Below, one piece after another: positions 6,291-19,476 of a stretch of 64,000 nucleotides of DNA. The stretch comes from Notamacropus eugenii (lineage: Eukaryota; Chordata; Mammalia; Diprotodontia; Macropodidae). Under the pieces are notes generated by a model. It was not told where the DNA came from. It made no database searches and was given only the letters and a program-made list of their open reading frames with translations. The translations under genes were made by a program, and so were the position numbers. The stretch is from the NCBI RefSeq assembly GCF_028372415.1, contig NC_092879.1, positions 63,056,238 through 63,120,237 on the forward strand. Reading direction: 5' to 3'. Each line of letters opens with the position of its first letter. The first letter of the stretch is position 1.

Positions 6291-6539
6291 TGCCTTCCCA
6301 GAGGATGCCAGCCCGTCCTTTGACCCAGCTGCACTTGATCATCCCTTCTTTCTCCCTCCTTCCTCTTTGCTGTCCCTCTCCTGTCCTCTCCCACCCCATA
6401 TATGCTCATGATGACAACTGCACTTGACATAGAGCTGGATCCCTCCCCCAGGGTCTTGTAGCTCAGCTGAGGGGATGCAGAGGTGAGCCCTGAGGTTTGC
6501 TGTCCATCCTTGGTGTTCCAGTACACACTGTCTTTGGTG

Positions 6540-6740
6540 ACAGCCTGGTAAAGAGAATACAGAGGGTTGGCTTTGGGAAAGAAAGATCTGGGTTCATGTC
6601 CTAACTCTCATACATGCTGGCTGAATGATCATGACTATAAACCTCTGTGTCCCCAAGCAGTTCTCTAAGAGGATCAGTTGATCTCCATCGGAAGAGGAAA
6701 TTTCGATAAGGTGAATTAATCACACCAAGGAAACCAGAAA
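6540..6740 (+). mobile_element. MAR1 SINE, copy in block A2
   Basis: More diverged than the A1 copy but in the same order: GGTAAAGAGAATACAGAGGG, GATCTGGGTTCATGTCC, ATGCTGGCTGAATGATCATG, CCAAGCAGTTCTCTAAGAGG, GGAAGAGGAAATTTCG and AATCACACCAAGGAAACCAG. It occupies the homologous site of block A1, so MAR1 inserted before the block duplicated. Units 1-3 read TTCGATAAGG, units 4-8 TTCGGTAAGG. Confidence 0.75.
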
Positions 6741-7301
6741 ATTTACCTCAATTTTCAAATGCTTAGTCCTCCTAAGGCTGTCTTCATCATTATTTTTTGC
6801 TGGAGAACCTCCTTCAGCCTCCTGTTACGTGGAATTCAGACTGTCCTAAACCAAAGAAGACAGATGGAGGGATGAAAGATGGCAACCCCTTTTAGCTCTC
6901 AGGGTTGTCCTCCCCCATAGCTTGGGCTGGGGCTCTCTGTTGGGGAACTCAAATTGGGACAATTAGGCTCATTAGTAACCCTGGAATATGCCTGATTAGG
7001 ATTTCCCATAGTCCTAGGGCTGAAGGTAAAACCTCAAGAAAGGGAGAGAGTGAGTTCAAGTGCAACTTTGGAGCGATTTCAAGGCAGTTTTTAAAAGGAG
7101 GGACCAATTCTAGCCTGTGAATTGGACTGAGCCACATGTGGTATTAGTTCAAGACTGGTATTTCCCACCTTGTCATTAGTTAACTTGGAAAACAACTCAC
7201 CTATCTATTTTAATTTTTCATATTGTTTCCGTTACTTATTTTAATGGGAGAAGAGGAGGTACGTGTGGGCTTTTAAAAATGTCACCAGTCTAGGGAGCTC
7301 C
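6741..7301. other. Non-genic part of block A2
   Basis: No gene is supported; short open frames on both strands are incidental. It contains the YY1-like site at 6876 and, near 7256-7263, GAGGTACGT, which reads GAGGTAAGT in units 2 and 4. Confidence 0.55.
6876..6887 (+). promoter_or_regulatory. YY1-like site
   Basis: AAGATGGCAACC here; AAGATGGCAGCC in units 2-8 (for example 14198-14209). The latter matches the YY1 consensus AAGATGGCGGCC at 11 of 12 positions. The paralogous place in A1 (GAAAGGAGACC) does not match. Motif similarity only. Confidence 0.3.
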
Positions 7302-7318
7302 CCACCACCACCACCACA
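7302..7318 (+). repeat. Short (CCA)n run at the unit boundary
   Basis: Five CCA/CAC repeats directly before TATAAGTTCGC in all units; unit 4 has CTCACC at its left edge. It is a convenient boundary marker, but nothing shows it is the recombination point. Confidence 0.85.
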
Positions 7319-10300
7319 TATAAGTTCGCAGAAATGCTGACAAGCAGTTATGCTCTCTAATTTCTAGTCTGGAAGAGTGAGCTCAGTGCCTGGGTGTTCA
7401 CAGGGGAAGAGACTTGCCCATGTTGGCACAACCAGTATGTTCAAGAGGCAGTTCAGGGACCCAAGTCCGCCTGACTGCAAGGCCAGCCCTCCAGCTACTA
7501 CGCTCCTCAGAAGGGAAGGGGATACAGGTTTCTTAAGGGTGTGCTCTGCGCCAGGCATCATGCACTTTAACACTTTTCCAAACACGACTTCATTTGATCC
7601 TCACCGCTGTGAAAGGTAGGTGCTGCAGTGCAACTCTTTGAAGAAGCACTTCTCTTTGTTTATGTGCAGTGGGTGGGGGACACCTGTGTTCCCCTGCTGC
7701 TGGACCACTCCAGGAAGGGAAACTGACCTGGAGCTCACAGCAGGACCCAGCCCCCAGCTAAGGCACGGAGCTGTCCAGCCTCCTCCCCCTCCTTTATCCT
7801 TTCTCCCCTTCCCCACCTTCTCCCAACACAGCCTCTTCTCCATGTACACTTCTTCCTTTTTGCCCCTTCCTCTTTCTGTACTTTTTGCCACACTCTGTTC
7901 TCACCTCCCTCGTATTTTCTTCGTCTCCCTCCTATTCCTTCTCTGCTTCCCATGTCTCAACTTTCCTGTAATCCTTTGCACTGTTCTCCCACCCTTTCTT
8001 TTCTCTTTCCTTTCCTCTTCATCCTTTCCTCCCCACCCTTTCCTTTTTTTTCCTTGATGTACTCCAATCTCTCTTCCCCTTCCCTGACTTTTAATTGTTT
8101 TCTTATTCACCAATCTCACCTCTTTCCACTGTTTCCTCCTCCTTCCTCCACCTCCACCTTCATCAGGCATCAGGGAAGGTTGAATCCTCTACTGGAAAGG
8201 TCAGTGGCCCTGAAGTCAGGGAACACAGAGTTCAAATCCCACCTTATTACCTGTGTCTCCTTGAGAAAGTGGTGTCATTTTCATGGGGTTCACTGGCATC
8301 TTCTCTATTTAGAAGGGATTGGGGTACTTGGTTCCTTACATCCCTTCCAGCTCTAAATGTCTGATGCTATGATCATCTCCCCTCTCCTGCTTCCTTCCAT
8401 CTCACTGGCCCCACCCTTTCCTTCTCTCCCCAAACCCCAGGCTGTCAGGGGAGAGACTCGGGTGTCAGACGACCCGGATTCCAATGATGTCCTGCATTCT
8501 TGGTCTGAGTGTCTCGGCAAGTCTCTTCACTTTGTTAGCTTGAATGCTCTATCAAATGAGGTGGATGGACGACGTGGTCTGTAAGTTCCCTTCCACTTCT
8601 AAATGATCCCTTCTTCTCCTCTCTCCAGCATTTCCTCCCTCTTATCTCTCCCACCCCTTTCCATCACCCACACGGTCCTCCCCTTTACCTTCCTCTCCCT
8701 TCATTTCTCTTCCCTTGCCCACGCCACCATGCCTCCTCTTCCTCTTCCCCACACTTTCTGGTCACCTTGTCTCCTCTCTTTCCTTCTAAGATCTCAGCAG
8801 ATGCAGACTCCTGGAAAAGAAAGAGCAGAGCCTTGTGAATGAGAAGAACTCAGATCAAATCTCATCTTTTCCCTTTACCACCTGGGTGACCCCAAGCAAT
8901 TCCCTGAGCTTTCGTCAATGAGAGGGTTGACTCAGGGGGCCTCTGGGGCCACGGCAACATCTAAATATGGGTTCCTGTGATCCCCTCCTTCCCAGTCTCT
9001 TCCCTCAAGCTTTCTATTTCTTTCCCTTCCCCTTTTCTTCCTCCTCTCTCACCCTCTTCTTCTCCCCTCATTCTCTCCCTTGTCCTTCCCCCTCTGATGT
9101 CACACTTGGAGTGATTGTTCCACAGACCTTGGAAACAGTGATGTTGCCCTTAGCAACAGGGTGCTAGCCTGGGAGTCAGAGAATCTGTATTCGAATGATG
9201 ACTATGCCCCTGAAGTAGTATCCGTGTAATCTACACGTTCGCCCTTCTGGCTCCGTTTCCTCCTCTGTACAATGAAAACCAGGATCCTTTAGGATTATTG
9301 GATTGGAATAAAATAAATCTTAGGAGCGTCTTGGAGTCCCACTCTCTTACGAGGGGGCTCTTTCTTTGAAAGCAGAGGAGGGGTCAAACCTAGGATTTCA
9401 TCCCTCCATCTATTTCATCCCTCAGCCTATGTAGATCTGCAGTACTACAGTTATTACAATACTGAGAGAGTAGCTTGGCGGACGTGAGAGGTTAAATAAA
9501 TCCCTTGCCCAAAGTCAGAGGCACAATTTTGCATCCAGATCTTCTCTCGATTCTAAGAATCTAGCTTTATCCAGTATCTTACTCTGCCTCTGCATCCTTC
9601 ACTCTCCAAATGGACAACGTGAGGCATGAACAGGGGAGTAACTTGCCCCAAGTCACATGCAGTTTAGCGGTAAAAGTGGGAATCAAATCCCAATGCCCTG
9701 TGGCCTAATTCCACCCTTCCCCTTTCTACCTCACCAAGTTACCTTCCCTTTAGCCACATAATTGTGCCCTCTGCACAGACAGAGATGAATTGACTAACGT
9801 ACTTTCAGTAGACCTTCACTTTGGAGTCATTTTCCCAAGGAATGGTTTTTCTCATCCACCCAACTCTCGCACCTCGCTTCTTCCAGGATCTAGAAGGGAA
9901 AGCAATTGGGTGAGTTGAGTGTTAGGAAAGTGACTATGGAAGGAAGAAAACCCAAGTGGTTCCTGTGCCTTCCTGCCCTTGACTTCATCCTGTCTGCATT
10001 CTCTCACTCCATCTCCTAACAGAGCCTCAGCCACGGATGGAATCCCAGGCTCTCAGAGCCAGAGAGCCCTTTAGATCCCATCTAGCCCAAAGCCCCCCAT
10101 TTCCAGGGGAAGACACCGAGACCCAGAGGCAGGACCAGTGACAGTTCGTTGCAGAAGTCTCACCAGAACCCAGGGCTCTGGAATCTTCTAACATGAGAGG
10201 GAGGCGCCTTTTTGCTCTAGTTCACAGGCCTGGGAGTGGACACCTGGTGGGAGGGCAGCTTTGCCGAGGGTCGGAGCAGATGCAGGGTAGGGAAGCCTCC

Positions 10301-11379
10301 TGTATGGGGAGATGGGTTTTGAATCAGGGTTTTTGAGTCTGGGGCTGACCCTGTTCCCAGCCCTGACCCTCGGCTTTGATGAATGCTCCTTACCATGCCT
10401 GGTTTCAGTTCTTTTCCACTTTGAAACCATCATGTCTCCACATCCATCAGGACCTTGGGCGCCACCCCTGAAAGAGTGAGCTCCGTGTGATGAGCATTCA
10501 TCGTCTCTTGCCCGGTTTCGGATCTGTGCTGGGCCCCACCATCCCACTCAGCACTACGTGATGATCAGACAGAAATGGGACGTGTGTTCCATTTCTCCCA
10601 GCACATCTAACCCTGGATCCCATTCTACATCATTTGAGCCTACTGTCCAGTTCAAAAATTCCACTGGACCCCTTAAAAATCATCCTTGAAGAGACACTGA
10701 GGTCTCCATGCCTCTTGAGCAGCACAGGCTCTACTGAAGCCTTCTGCCCACCTCCTCTATTTTATCCCAGCCTCCTTGATTCTCCTGCCTTCCCAGCTGC
10801 TCCCAGTCAGGCACTGGACACAGCTTAACCTCACCATCCCACTCTGGTTCCTCCTTTTCGGTGTCTTTCCCTCCCTCCCATAACTGCTTATGACTACCTC
10901 TGTACCTGTAGGAGGGCTGGCTCCTTCCTCCAGGGCCCTGTATGTCAGCTGAGGCAGTGCAGAGGTGATCCCTGTGGTTGGCTGTCTCTCCTTGCTGTCC
11001 CACTGTCTGCTGTCCTAGGGTGGCAGCCTGGTGAAGTGAACACAGGGCTGGCCTTGGAAACAGGAACATCTGGGTTCATTTCCTTCTCTGACACGTGCTG
11101 GCTGTGTGATCGTGGGCAAGTCACTTACCCTCAGTGTCTCCAGGCCATTGTCTGAGAGGATCAGTTGATCTCCGTCACAGGAGGCAGTTTCCACACGGGA
11201 GTTTGTCACACCTACGAAATCAGCAAATGGGCCTTAATTTCATATGCCCCTAGTGATATGCTTTCTCTTCATCATCATGAGGACAAGCTGATTCACCCTC
11301 CTCTACCTTGGAGTTCACCTCAAGCCAAAAAAGACAGACCTCTTGGGACTGAGGCAGGGATGAAAGGAGACCGTCCCCT

Positions 11380-11421
11380 CCACCAGGGGAGGTATTCTTT
11401 CTTCATAGCCCAGCAGGGGGT
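11380..11421 (+). promoter_or_regulatory. Tandem CTCF-like cores, unit 2
   Basis: Identical to the pair in unit 1, with the same 30-bp spacing and orientation. Confidence 0.4.
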
Positions 11422-12119
11422 TCTTTGCTGTGGATCTAGAATTGGGAGAATTTGGCTACATGGGTGATGTTATCATGGTCCTCATTATAGTCTCAAATGT
11501 TCTAGAGTCTAAAGGGCGTTGGGGGAGGGGGAGAACCATCCTGCAACTGACTTCATCTTCAACTTCTGCACTAAGGAAGAACCCCCCTGCTCTAACTGAG
11601 GTACAGCAGCTGGTCACATGTGGATAGAACTGACCAGTGACTGTCACCGTGTGGTTGGGGTTGCTGTCTCAGTATCCTGAAATTTTTTTCCTTTTGTAAA
11701 AGCCCTGACCTGTTCTCTCTCTTCTCTTTTCATGTTGTTGTGCATATTTTACTTTTTCTTGGAGTGGGGGATGTGTGTGGAGCCGCCCACAGGGAGGTTG
11801 CCTCCAGAGATGAGGTGAGCCCAGCAAGTGCGTGTATTTGTAGCTATGAGGAGTGAGCTCCCTGCCAGGGCCTGGGGGGCAGAGTGACCTCACAGTCCGT
11901 GTGTCAGAGGAAGGCCTTGGATTGGGGACTGTTTCCAGGCCAGCCCTGTAGCAACTAGGTACTGGAGGGAAGAGAACTGAGGATTTCCCAAGTCCCTACT
12001 CTGTGCCAGACGCTGGCCTAAGCACTTTTACCAATATTACCTCATTTGGTCCTCACAACATGCCTGGGATGGACCTGGCTTTCCCCAGCTCTCTTAAGAA
12101 CTGGCATTTTGTAATACTC

Positions 12120-12124
12120 GTGTG

Positions 12125-12155
<31 letters not shown>
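12120..12155 (+). repeat. (GT)10-TT-(GT)7 microsatellite, unit 2
   Basis: 36 bp with a TT interruption at 12140-12141. The same allele pattern is found in unit 5, and with one further change in units 6 and 7. Confidence 0.95.
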
Positions 12156-15100
12156 CTGGGTGTATATCTGTGTGTCTGCGTGTGTCTCTGTGTAAATAGG
12201 TGTGTCTGTGTGGGTCTTTATACGTGTGTGTCCTTGTGTATGTATGTCTGTGCATGTTCACGTGCTGGCGTTGGTTAGGGAGGGATAAGTGAGGAGGAAA
12301 CCTTGTGAAATCTCAGTAAGTCAGTCCGTGGAGCAAGGATGTGACAGGGGCCTGTGGGTGCACATGGGCCATTCTAGAAACCCAGTTCCTCACCTGCTGG
12401 CCTTGGGTACCAAATGCAGGCAGAAACTCTTGGAGGACCAAGCAGGCAGTCTGTCTCTGCCGTAAACCTGCCAAATGAAATGTACTTGGAGGATTCCAGG
12501 ACAGGGTCCCAGGACAGTGCCCTTAGCTCCCTCCAAGTAACCAACCCTGGAGCTGTGCAACCTCTTCCCTCCCACCCTCCCCTCCACACCCATTCTTTGC
12601 CTCCTCCTGGACTTTTTCTCTCCCCACCATCTTTTTCCAACTTCAACCCTATTCCATCTCACTCCTCCTCCTTTTTCTCCCTTTCCCCACCCTCTTTTCT
12701 CCCCGTTGCTTTTCCAGCCCCACCTAATTACCTGTGTCGTCTTGGACAAGTCACTCATTTTTTGTGGTGGTCAGCAGCATCCTCCATAAAAGGAAAGGGT
12801 TGGATTAGAATCCCTTACAGCTTACAATGCCTGATGCTAGGATTCCCTCCTGCCCTTTCCCCCCTCCTCGCACCCCCTTTCCTTCTCACTCCACCCCCTC
12901 CTTTTTGTCTCCTTCCTACCCCTCTCCCCCACCCCACGCCATCAGAGGAAGCAGAGTCCTTTAGAACAGTGGCTCAGAAGTCAGAGGACCTGGATGCACA
13001 TCCTCAGCTTGGATCTTACTCCCACTGTGACCCAGAGTAAATCGCCTAACTTTGCTGGCCTTTACCCCCAACTTCTATAAATTGAGAGTGACTGCATGGT
13101 CCCTGAGATCCCTGCCAGCTCTAAATGTACCCCCTTCCCGGACCTTCCCTTTTCCCCACTTCCTCCCTCCCCTCTCCCCTCTTCCACGCCCTGCCCTTTC
13201 CTCTCCTTTCCTTCCTCATCTTCTCTCAGGTCTACTACCCCAGCCTACCGTCATCCTCCTCCTAAAATGTCCAGCTCTTTTCTGAACCCTCTGCCCCTTT
13301 ACCTCTAAGTAGCCGCAGGAGGCAGGCTCCATGAGAGGACTGGGAATCAGAGGACCTGAGATTTAATAGCATCTTGGAGTTATAACCTTTGTAACCTCAG
13401 ACAAGTCACTGACGTTTCCTTCAGTTTCACGGCTTTTGGCTTACCTGGACACAGTGGGCCCTTACAGATTTCACTTTAGGATCCTGCGATCGACTCTTCC
13501 CCACCCCTATCTCGTGTCCTTTCCTCTCTGCCCCCCCTCCCCTTTCTTCCCCCTTTCTCAAGCCCTGCTCTCACCTGACCTTATACCCCCTTTTCTCTTT
13601 CCCTGATTCTCCTGCCTTCCCAGAGGATGCCAGCCCGTCCTTTGACCCAGCTGCACTTGATCATCCCTTCTTTCTCCCTCCTTCCTCTTTGCTGTCCCTC
13701 TCCTGTCCTCTCCCACCCCATATATGCTCATGATGACAACTGCACTTGACATAGAGCTGGATCCCTCTCCCAGGGTCTTGTAGCTCAGCTGAGGGGATGC
13801 AGAGGTGAGCCCTGAGGTTTGCTGTCCATCCTTGGTGTTCCAGTACACACTGTCTTTGGTGACAGCCTGGTAAAGAGAATACAGAGGGTTGGCTTTGGGA
13901 AAGAAAGATCTGGGTTCATGTCCTAACTCTCATACATGCTGGCTGAATGATCATGACTATAAACCTCTGTGTCCCCAAGCAGTTCTCTAAGAGGATCAGT
14001 TGATCTCCATCGGAAGAGGAAATTTCGATAAGGTGAATTAATCACACCAAGGAAACCAGAAAATTTACCTCAATTTTCAAATGCTTAGTCCTCCTAAGGC
14101 TGTCTTCATCATTATTTTTTGCTGGAGAACCTCCTTCAGCCTCCTGTTACGTGGAATTCAGACTGTCCTAAACCAAAGAAGACAGATGGAGGGATGAAAG
14201 ATGGCAGCCCCTTTTAGCTCTCAGGGTTGTCCTCCCCCATAGCTTGGGCTGGGGCTCTCTGTTGGGGAACTCAAATTGGGACAATTAGGCTCATTAGTAA
14301 CCCTGGAATATGCCTGATTAGGATTTCCCATAGTCCTAGGGCTGAAGGTAAAACCTCAAGAAAGGGAGAGAGTGAGTTCAAGTGCAACTTTGGAGCGATT
14401 TCAAGGCAGTTTTTAAAAGGAGGGACCAATTCTAGCCTGTGAATTGGACTGAGCCACATGTGGTATTAGTTCAAGACTGGTATTTCCCACCTTGTCATTA
14501 GTTAACTTGGAAAACAACTCACCTATCTATTTTAATTTTTCATATTGTTTCCGTTACTTATTTTAATGGGAGAAGAGGAGGTAAGTGTGGGCTTTTAAAA
14601 ATGTCACCAGTCTAGGGAGCTCCCCACCACCACCACCACATATAAGTTCGCAGAAATGCTGACAAGCAGTTATGCTCTCTAATTTCTAGTCTGGAAGAGT
14701 GAGCTCAGTGCCTGGGGTGTTCACAGGGGAAGAGACTTGCCCATGTTGGCACAACCAGTATGTTCAAGAGGCAGTTCAGGGACCCAAGTCCGCCTGACTG
14801 CAAGGCCAGCCCTCCAGCTACTACGCTCCTCAGAAGGGAAGGGGATACAGGTTTCTTAAGGGTGTGCTCTGCGCCAGGCATCATGCACTTTAACACTTTT
14901 CCAAACACGACTTCATTTGATCCTCACCGCTGTGAAAGGTAGGTGCTGCAGTGCAACTCTTTGAAGAAGCACTTCTCTTTGTTTATGTGCAGTGGGTGGG
15001 GGACACCTGTGTTCCCCTGCTGCTGGACCACTCCAGGAAGGGAAACTGACCTGGAGCTCACAGCAGGACCCAGCCCCCAGCTAAGGCACGGAGCTGTCCA

Positions 15101-18100
15101 GCCTCCTCCCCCTCCTTTATCCTTTCTCCCCTTCCCCACCTTCTCCCAACACAACCTCTTCTCCATGTACACTTCTTCCTTTTTGCCCCTTCCTCTTTCT
15201 GTACTTTTTGCCACACTCTGTTCTCACCTCCCTCGTATTTTCTTCGTCTCCCCTCCTATTCCTTCTCTGCTTCCCATGTCTCAACTTTCCTGTAATCCTT
15301 TGCTCTGTTCTCCCACCCTTTCTTTCTCTTTCCTTTCCTCTTCATCCTTTCCTCCCCACCCTTTCCTTTTTTTTCCTTGATGTACTCCAATCTCTCTTCC
15401 CCTTCCCTGACTTTTAATTGTTTTCTTATTCACCAATCTCACCTCTTTCCACTGTTTCCTCCTCCTTCCTCCACCTCCACCTTCATCAGGCATCAGGGAA
15501 GGTTGAATCCTCTACTGGAAAGGTCAGTGGCCCTGAAGTCAGGGAACACAGAGTTCAAATCCCACCTTATTACCTGTGTCTCCTTGAGAAAGTGGTGTCA
15601 TTTTCATGGGGTTCACTGGCATCTTCTCTATTTAGAAGGGATTGGGGTACTTGGTTCCTTACATCCCTTCCAGCTCTAAATGTCTGATGCTATGATCATC
15701 TCCCCTCTCCTGCTTCCTTCCATCTCACTGGCCCCACCCTTTCCTTCTCTCCCCAAACCCCAGGCTGTCAGGGGAGAGACTCGGGTGTCAGACGACCCGG
15801 ATTCCAATGATGTCCTGCATTCTTGGTCTGAGTGTCTCGGCAAGTCTCTTCACTTTGTTAGCTTGAATGCTCTATCAAATGAGGTGGATGGACGACGTGG
15901 TCTGTAAGTTCCCTTCCACTTCTAAATGATCCCTTCTTCTCCTCTCTCCAGCATTTCCTCCCTCTTATCTCTCCCACCCCTTTCCATCACCCACACGGTC
16001 CTCCCCTTTACCTTCCTCTCCCTTCATTTCTCTTCCCTTGCCCACGCCACCATGCCTCCTCTTCCTCTTCCCCACACTTTCTGGTCACCTTGTCTCCTCT
16101 CTTTCCTTCTAAGATCTCAGCAGATGCAGACTCCTGGAAAAGAAAGAGCAGAGCCTTGTGAATGAGAAGAACTCAGATCAAATCTCATCTTTTCCCTTTA
16201 CCACCTGGGTGACCCCAAGCAATTCCCTGAGCTTTCGTCAATGAGAGGGTTGACTCAGGGGGCCTCTGGGGCCACGGCAACATCTAAATATGGGTTCCTG
16301 TGATCCCCTCCTTCCCAGTCTCTTCCCTCAAGCTTTCTATTTCTTTCCCTTCCCCTTTTCTTCCTCCTCTCTCACCCTCTTCTTCTCCCCTCATTCTCTC
16401 CCTTGTCCTTCCCCCTCTGATGTCACACTTGGAGTGATTGTTCCACAGACCTTGGAAACAGTGATGTTGCCCTTAGCAACAGGGTGCTAGCCTGGGAGTC
16501 AGAGAATCTGTATTCGAATGATGACTATGCCCCTGAAGTAGTATCCGTGTAATCTACACGTTCGCCCTTCTGGCTCCGTTTCCTCCTCTGTACAATGAAA
16601 ACCAGGATCCTTTAGGATTATTGGATTGGAATAAAATAAATCTTAGGAGCGTCTTGGAGTCCCACTCTCTTACGAGGGGGCTCTTTCTTTGAAAGCAGAG
16701 GAGGGGTCAAACCTAGGATTTCATCCCTCCATCTATTTCATCCCTCAGCCTATGTAGATCTGCAGTACTACAGTTATTACAATACTGAGAGAGTAGCTTG
16801 GCGGACATGAGAGGTTAAATAAATCCCTTGCCCAAAGTCAGAGGCACAATTTTGCATCCAGATCTTCTCTCGATTCTAAGAATCTAGCTTTATCCAGTAT
16901 CTTACTCTGCCTCTGCATCCTTCACTCTCCAAATGGACAACGTGAGGCATGAACAGGGGAGTAACTTGCCCCAAGTCACATGCAGTTTAGCGGTAAAAGT
17001 GGGAATCAAATCCCAATGCCCTGTGGCCTAATTCCACCCTTCCCCTTTCTACCTCACCAAGTTACCTTCCCTTTAGCCACGTAATTGTGCCCTCTGCACA
17101 GACAGAGATGAATTGACTAACGTACTTTCAGTAGACCTTCACTTTGGAGTCATTTTCCCAAGGAATGGTTTTTCTCATCCACCCAACTCTCGCACCTCGC
17201 TTCTTCCAGGATCTAGAAGGGAAAGCAATTGGGTGAGTTGAGTGTTAGGAAAGTGACTATGGAAGGAAGAAAACCCAAGTGGTTCCTGTGCCTTCCTGCC
17301 CTTGACTTCATCCTGTCTGCATTCTCTCACTCCATCTCCTAACAGAGCCTCAGCCACGGATGGAATCCCAGGCTCTCAGAGCCAGAGAGCCCTTTAGATC
17401 CCATCTAGCCCAAAGCCCCCCATTTCCAGGGGAAGACACCGAGACCCAGAGGCAGGACCAGTGACAGTTCGTTGCAGAAGTCTCACCAGAACCCAGGGCT
17501 CTGGAATCTTCTAACATGAGAGGGAGGCGCCTTTTTGCTCTAGTTCACAGGCCTGGGAGTGGACACCTGGTGGGAGGGCAGCTTTGCCGAGGGTCGGAGC
17601 AGATGCAGGGTAGGGAAGCCTCCTGTATGGGGAGATGGGTTTTGAATCAGGGTTTTTGAGTCTGGGGCTGACCCTGTTCCCAGCCCTGACCCTCGGCTTT
17701 GATGAATGCTCCTTACCATGCCTGGTTTCAGTTCTTTTCCACTTTGAAACCATCATGTCTCCACATCCATCAGGACCTTGGGCGCCACCCCTGAAAGAGT
17801 GAGCTCCGTGTGATGAGCATTCATCGTCTCTTGCCCGGTTTCGGATCTGTGCTGGGCCCCACCATCCCACTCAGCACTACGTGATGATCAGACAGAAATG
17901 GGACGTGTGTTCCATTTCTCCCAGCACATCTAACCCTGGATCCCATTCTACATCATTTGAGCCTACTGTCCAGTTCAAAAATTCCACTGGACCCCTTAAA
18001 AATCATCCTTGAAGAGACACTGAGGTCTCCATGCCTCTTGAGCAGCACAGGCTCTACTGAAGCCTTCTGCCCACCTCCTCTATTTTATCCCAGCCTCCTT

Positions 18101-18702
18101 GATTCTCCTGCCTTCCCAGCTGCTCCCAGTCAGGCACTGGACACAGCTTAACCTCACCATCCCACTCTGGTTCCTCCTTTTCGGTGTCTTTCCCTCCCTC
18201 CCATAACTGCTTATGACTACCTCTGTACCTGTAGGAGGGCTGGCTCCTTCCTCCAGGGCCCTGTATGTCAGCTGAGGCAGTGCAGAGGTGATCCCTGTGG
18301 TTGGCTGTCTCTCCTTGCTGTCCCACTGTCTGCTGTCCTAGGGTGGCAGCCTGGTGAAGTGAACACAGGGCTGGCCTTGGAAACAGGAACATCTGGGTTC
18401 ATTTCCTTCTCTGACACGTGCTGGCTGTGTGATCGTGGGCAAGTCACTTACCCTCAGTGTCTCCAGGCCATTGTCTGAGAGGATCAGTTGATCTCCGTCA
18501 CAGGAGGCAGTTTCCACACGGGAGTTTGTCACACCTACGAAATCAGCAAATGGGCCTTAATTTCATATGCCCCTAGTGATATGCTTTCTCTTCATCATCA
18601 TGAGGACAAGCTGATTCACCCTCCTCTACCTTGGAGTTCACCTCAAGCCAAAAAAGACAGACCTCTTGGGACTGAGGCAGGGATGAAAGGAGACCGTCCC
18701 CT

Positions 18703-18744
18703 CCACCAGGGGAGGTATTCTTTCTTCATAGCCCAGCAGGGGGT
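18703..18744 (+). promoter_or_regulatory. Tandem CTCF-like cores, unit 3
   Basis: Identical to the pair in unit 1. Confidence 0.4.
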
Positions 18745-19440
18745 TCTTTGCTGTGGATCTAGAATTGGGAGAATTTGGCTACATGGGTGATGTTATCATG
18801 GTCCTCATTATAGTCTCAAATGTTCTAGAGTCTAAAGGGCGTTGGGGGAGGGGGAGAACCATCCTGCAACTGACTTCATCTTCAACTTCTGCACTAAGGA
18901 AGAACCCCCCTGCTCTAACTGAGGTACAGCAGCTGGTCACATGTGGATAGAACTGACCAGTGACTGTCACCGTGTGGTTGGGGGTTGCTGTCTCAGTATC
19001 CTGAAATTTTTTTCCTTTTGTAAAAGCCCTGACCTGTTCTCTCTCTTCTCTTTTCATGTTGTTGTGCATATTTTACTTTTTCTTGGAGTGGGGGATGTGT
19101 GTGGAGCCGCCCACAGGGAGGTTGCCTCCAGAGATGAGGTGAGCCCAGCAAGTGCGTGTATTTGTAGCTATGAGGAGTGAGCTCCCTGCCAGGGCCTGGG
19201 GGGCAGAGTGACCTCACAGTCCGTGTGTCAGAGGAAGGCCTTGGATTGGGGACTGTTTCCAGGCCAGCCCTGTAGCAACTAGGTACTGGAGGGAAGAGAA
19301 CTGAGGATTTCCCAAGTCCCTACTCTGTGCCAGACGCTGGCCTAAGCACTTTTACCAATATTACCTCATTTGGTCCTCACAACATGCCTGGGATGGACCT
19401 GGCTTTCCCCAGCTCTCTTAAGAACTGGCATTTTGTAATA

Positions 19441-19443
<3 letters not shown>

Positions 19444-19475
<32 letters not shown>
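19444..19475 (+). repeat. (GT)16 microsatellite, unit 3
   Basis: Pure, same length as in units 1 and 8. Confidence 0.95.

Positions 19476-19476
<1 letters not shown>

Larger units (their letters stand above)
1..7320 (+). repeat. Array unit 1 (7320 bp)
   Basis: Reference copy for the sub-features below. Private variants include a C in GGCACCGAG near 448 where all others have GGCACGGAG, CTCACGCC near 2548-2555 where others read CTCGCACC, TTCCTTTTTCC near 5826 (others TTCCCTTTTCC), and GATGGCAACC at 6878-6887 (others GATGGCAGCC). MAR1 copies lie at 3700-3904 and 6540-6740. Confidence 0.97.
6275..7630 (+). repeat. Block A2, ancient paralogue of block A1
   Basis: The counterpart of 3415-4780, running across the arbitrary unit boundary at 7320/7321. 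Compared with A1 it has decayed at the CTCF-like pair and has the (CCA) run near the boundary. Because A1 to A2 is about 2.8 kb and A2 to the next A1 about 4.5 kb, the 7.32-kb unit is an unequal dimer of an older repeat. Confidence 0.85.
7321..14642 (+). repeat. Array unit 2 (7322 bp)
   Basis: Full copy. It has single-base deletions near 7392 (CCTGGGTGTT) and 7928 (CGTCTCCCTCC) and a single-base insertion near 8000. It shares the GCACTG variant near 7979 and the GTAAGTG variant near 14581 with unit 4, but its TT-interrupted GT tract and GCATGTTC variant with units 5-7. MAR1 copies: about 11019-11223 and 13862-14062. Confidence 0.97.

Noticed and set aside
7318..7324. TATAAG at the unit boundary as a TATA box
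   Set aside because: A lone weak match in AT-containing sequence without initiator or other promoter evidence.
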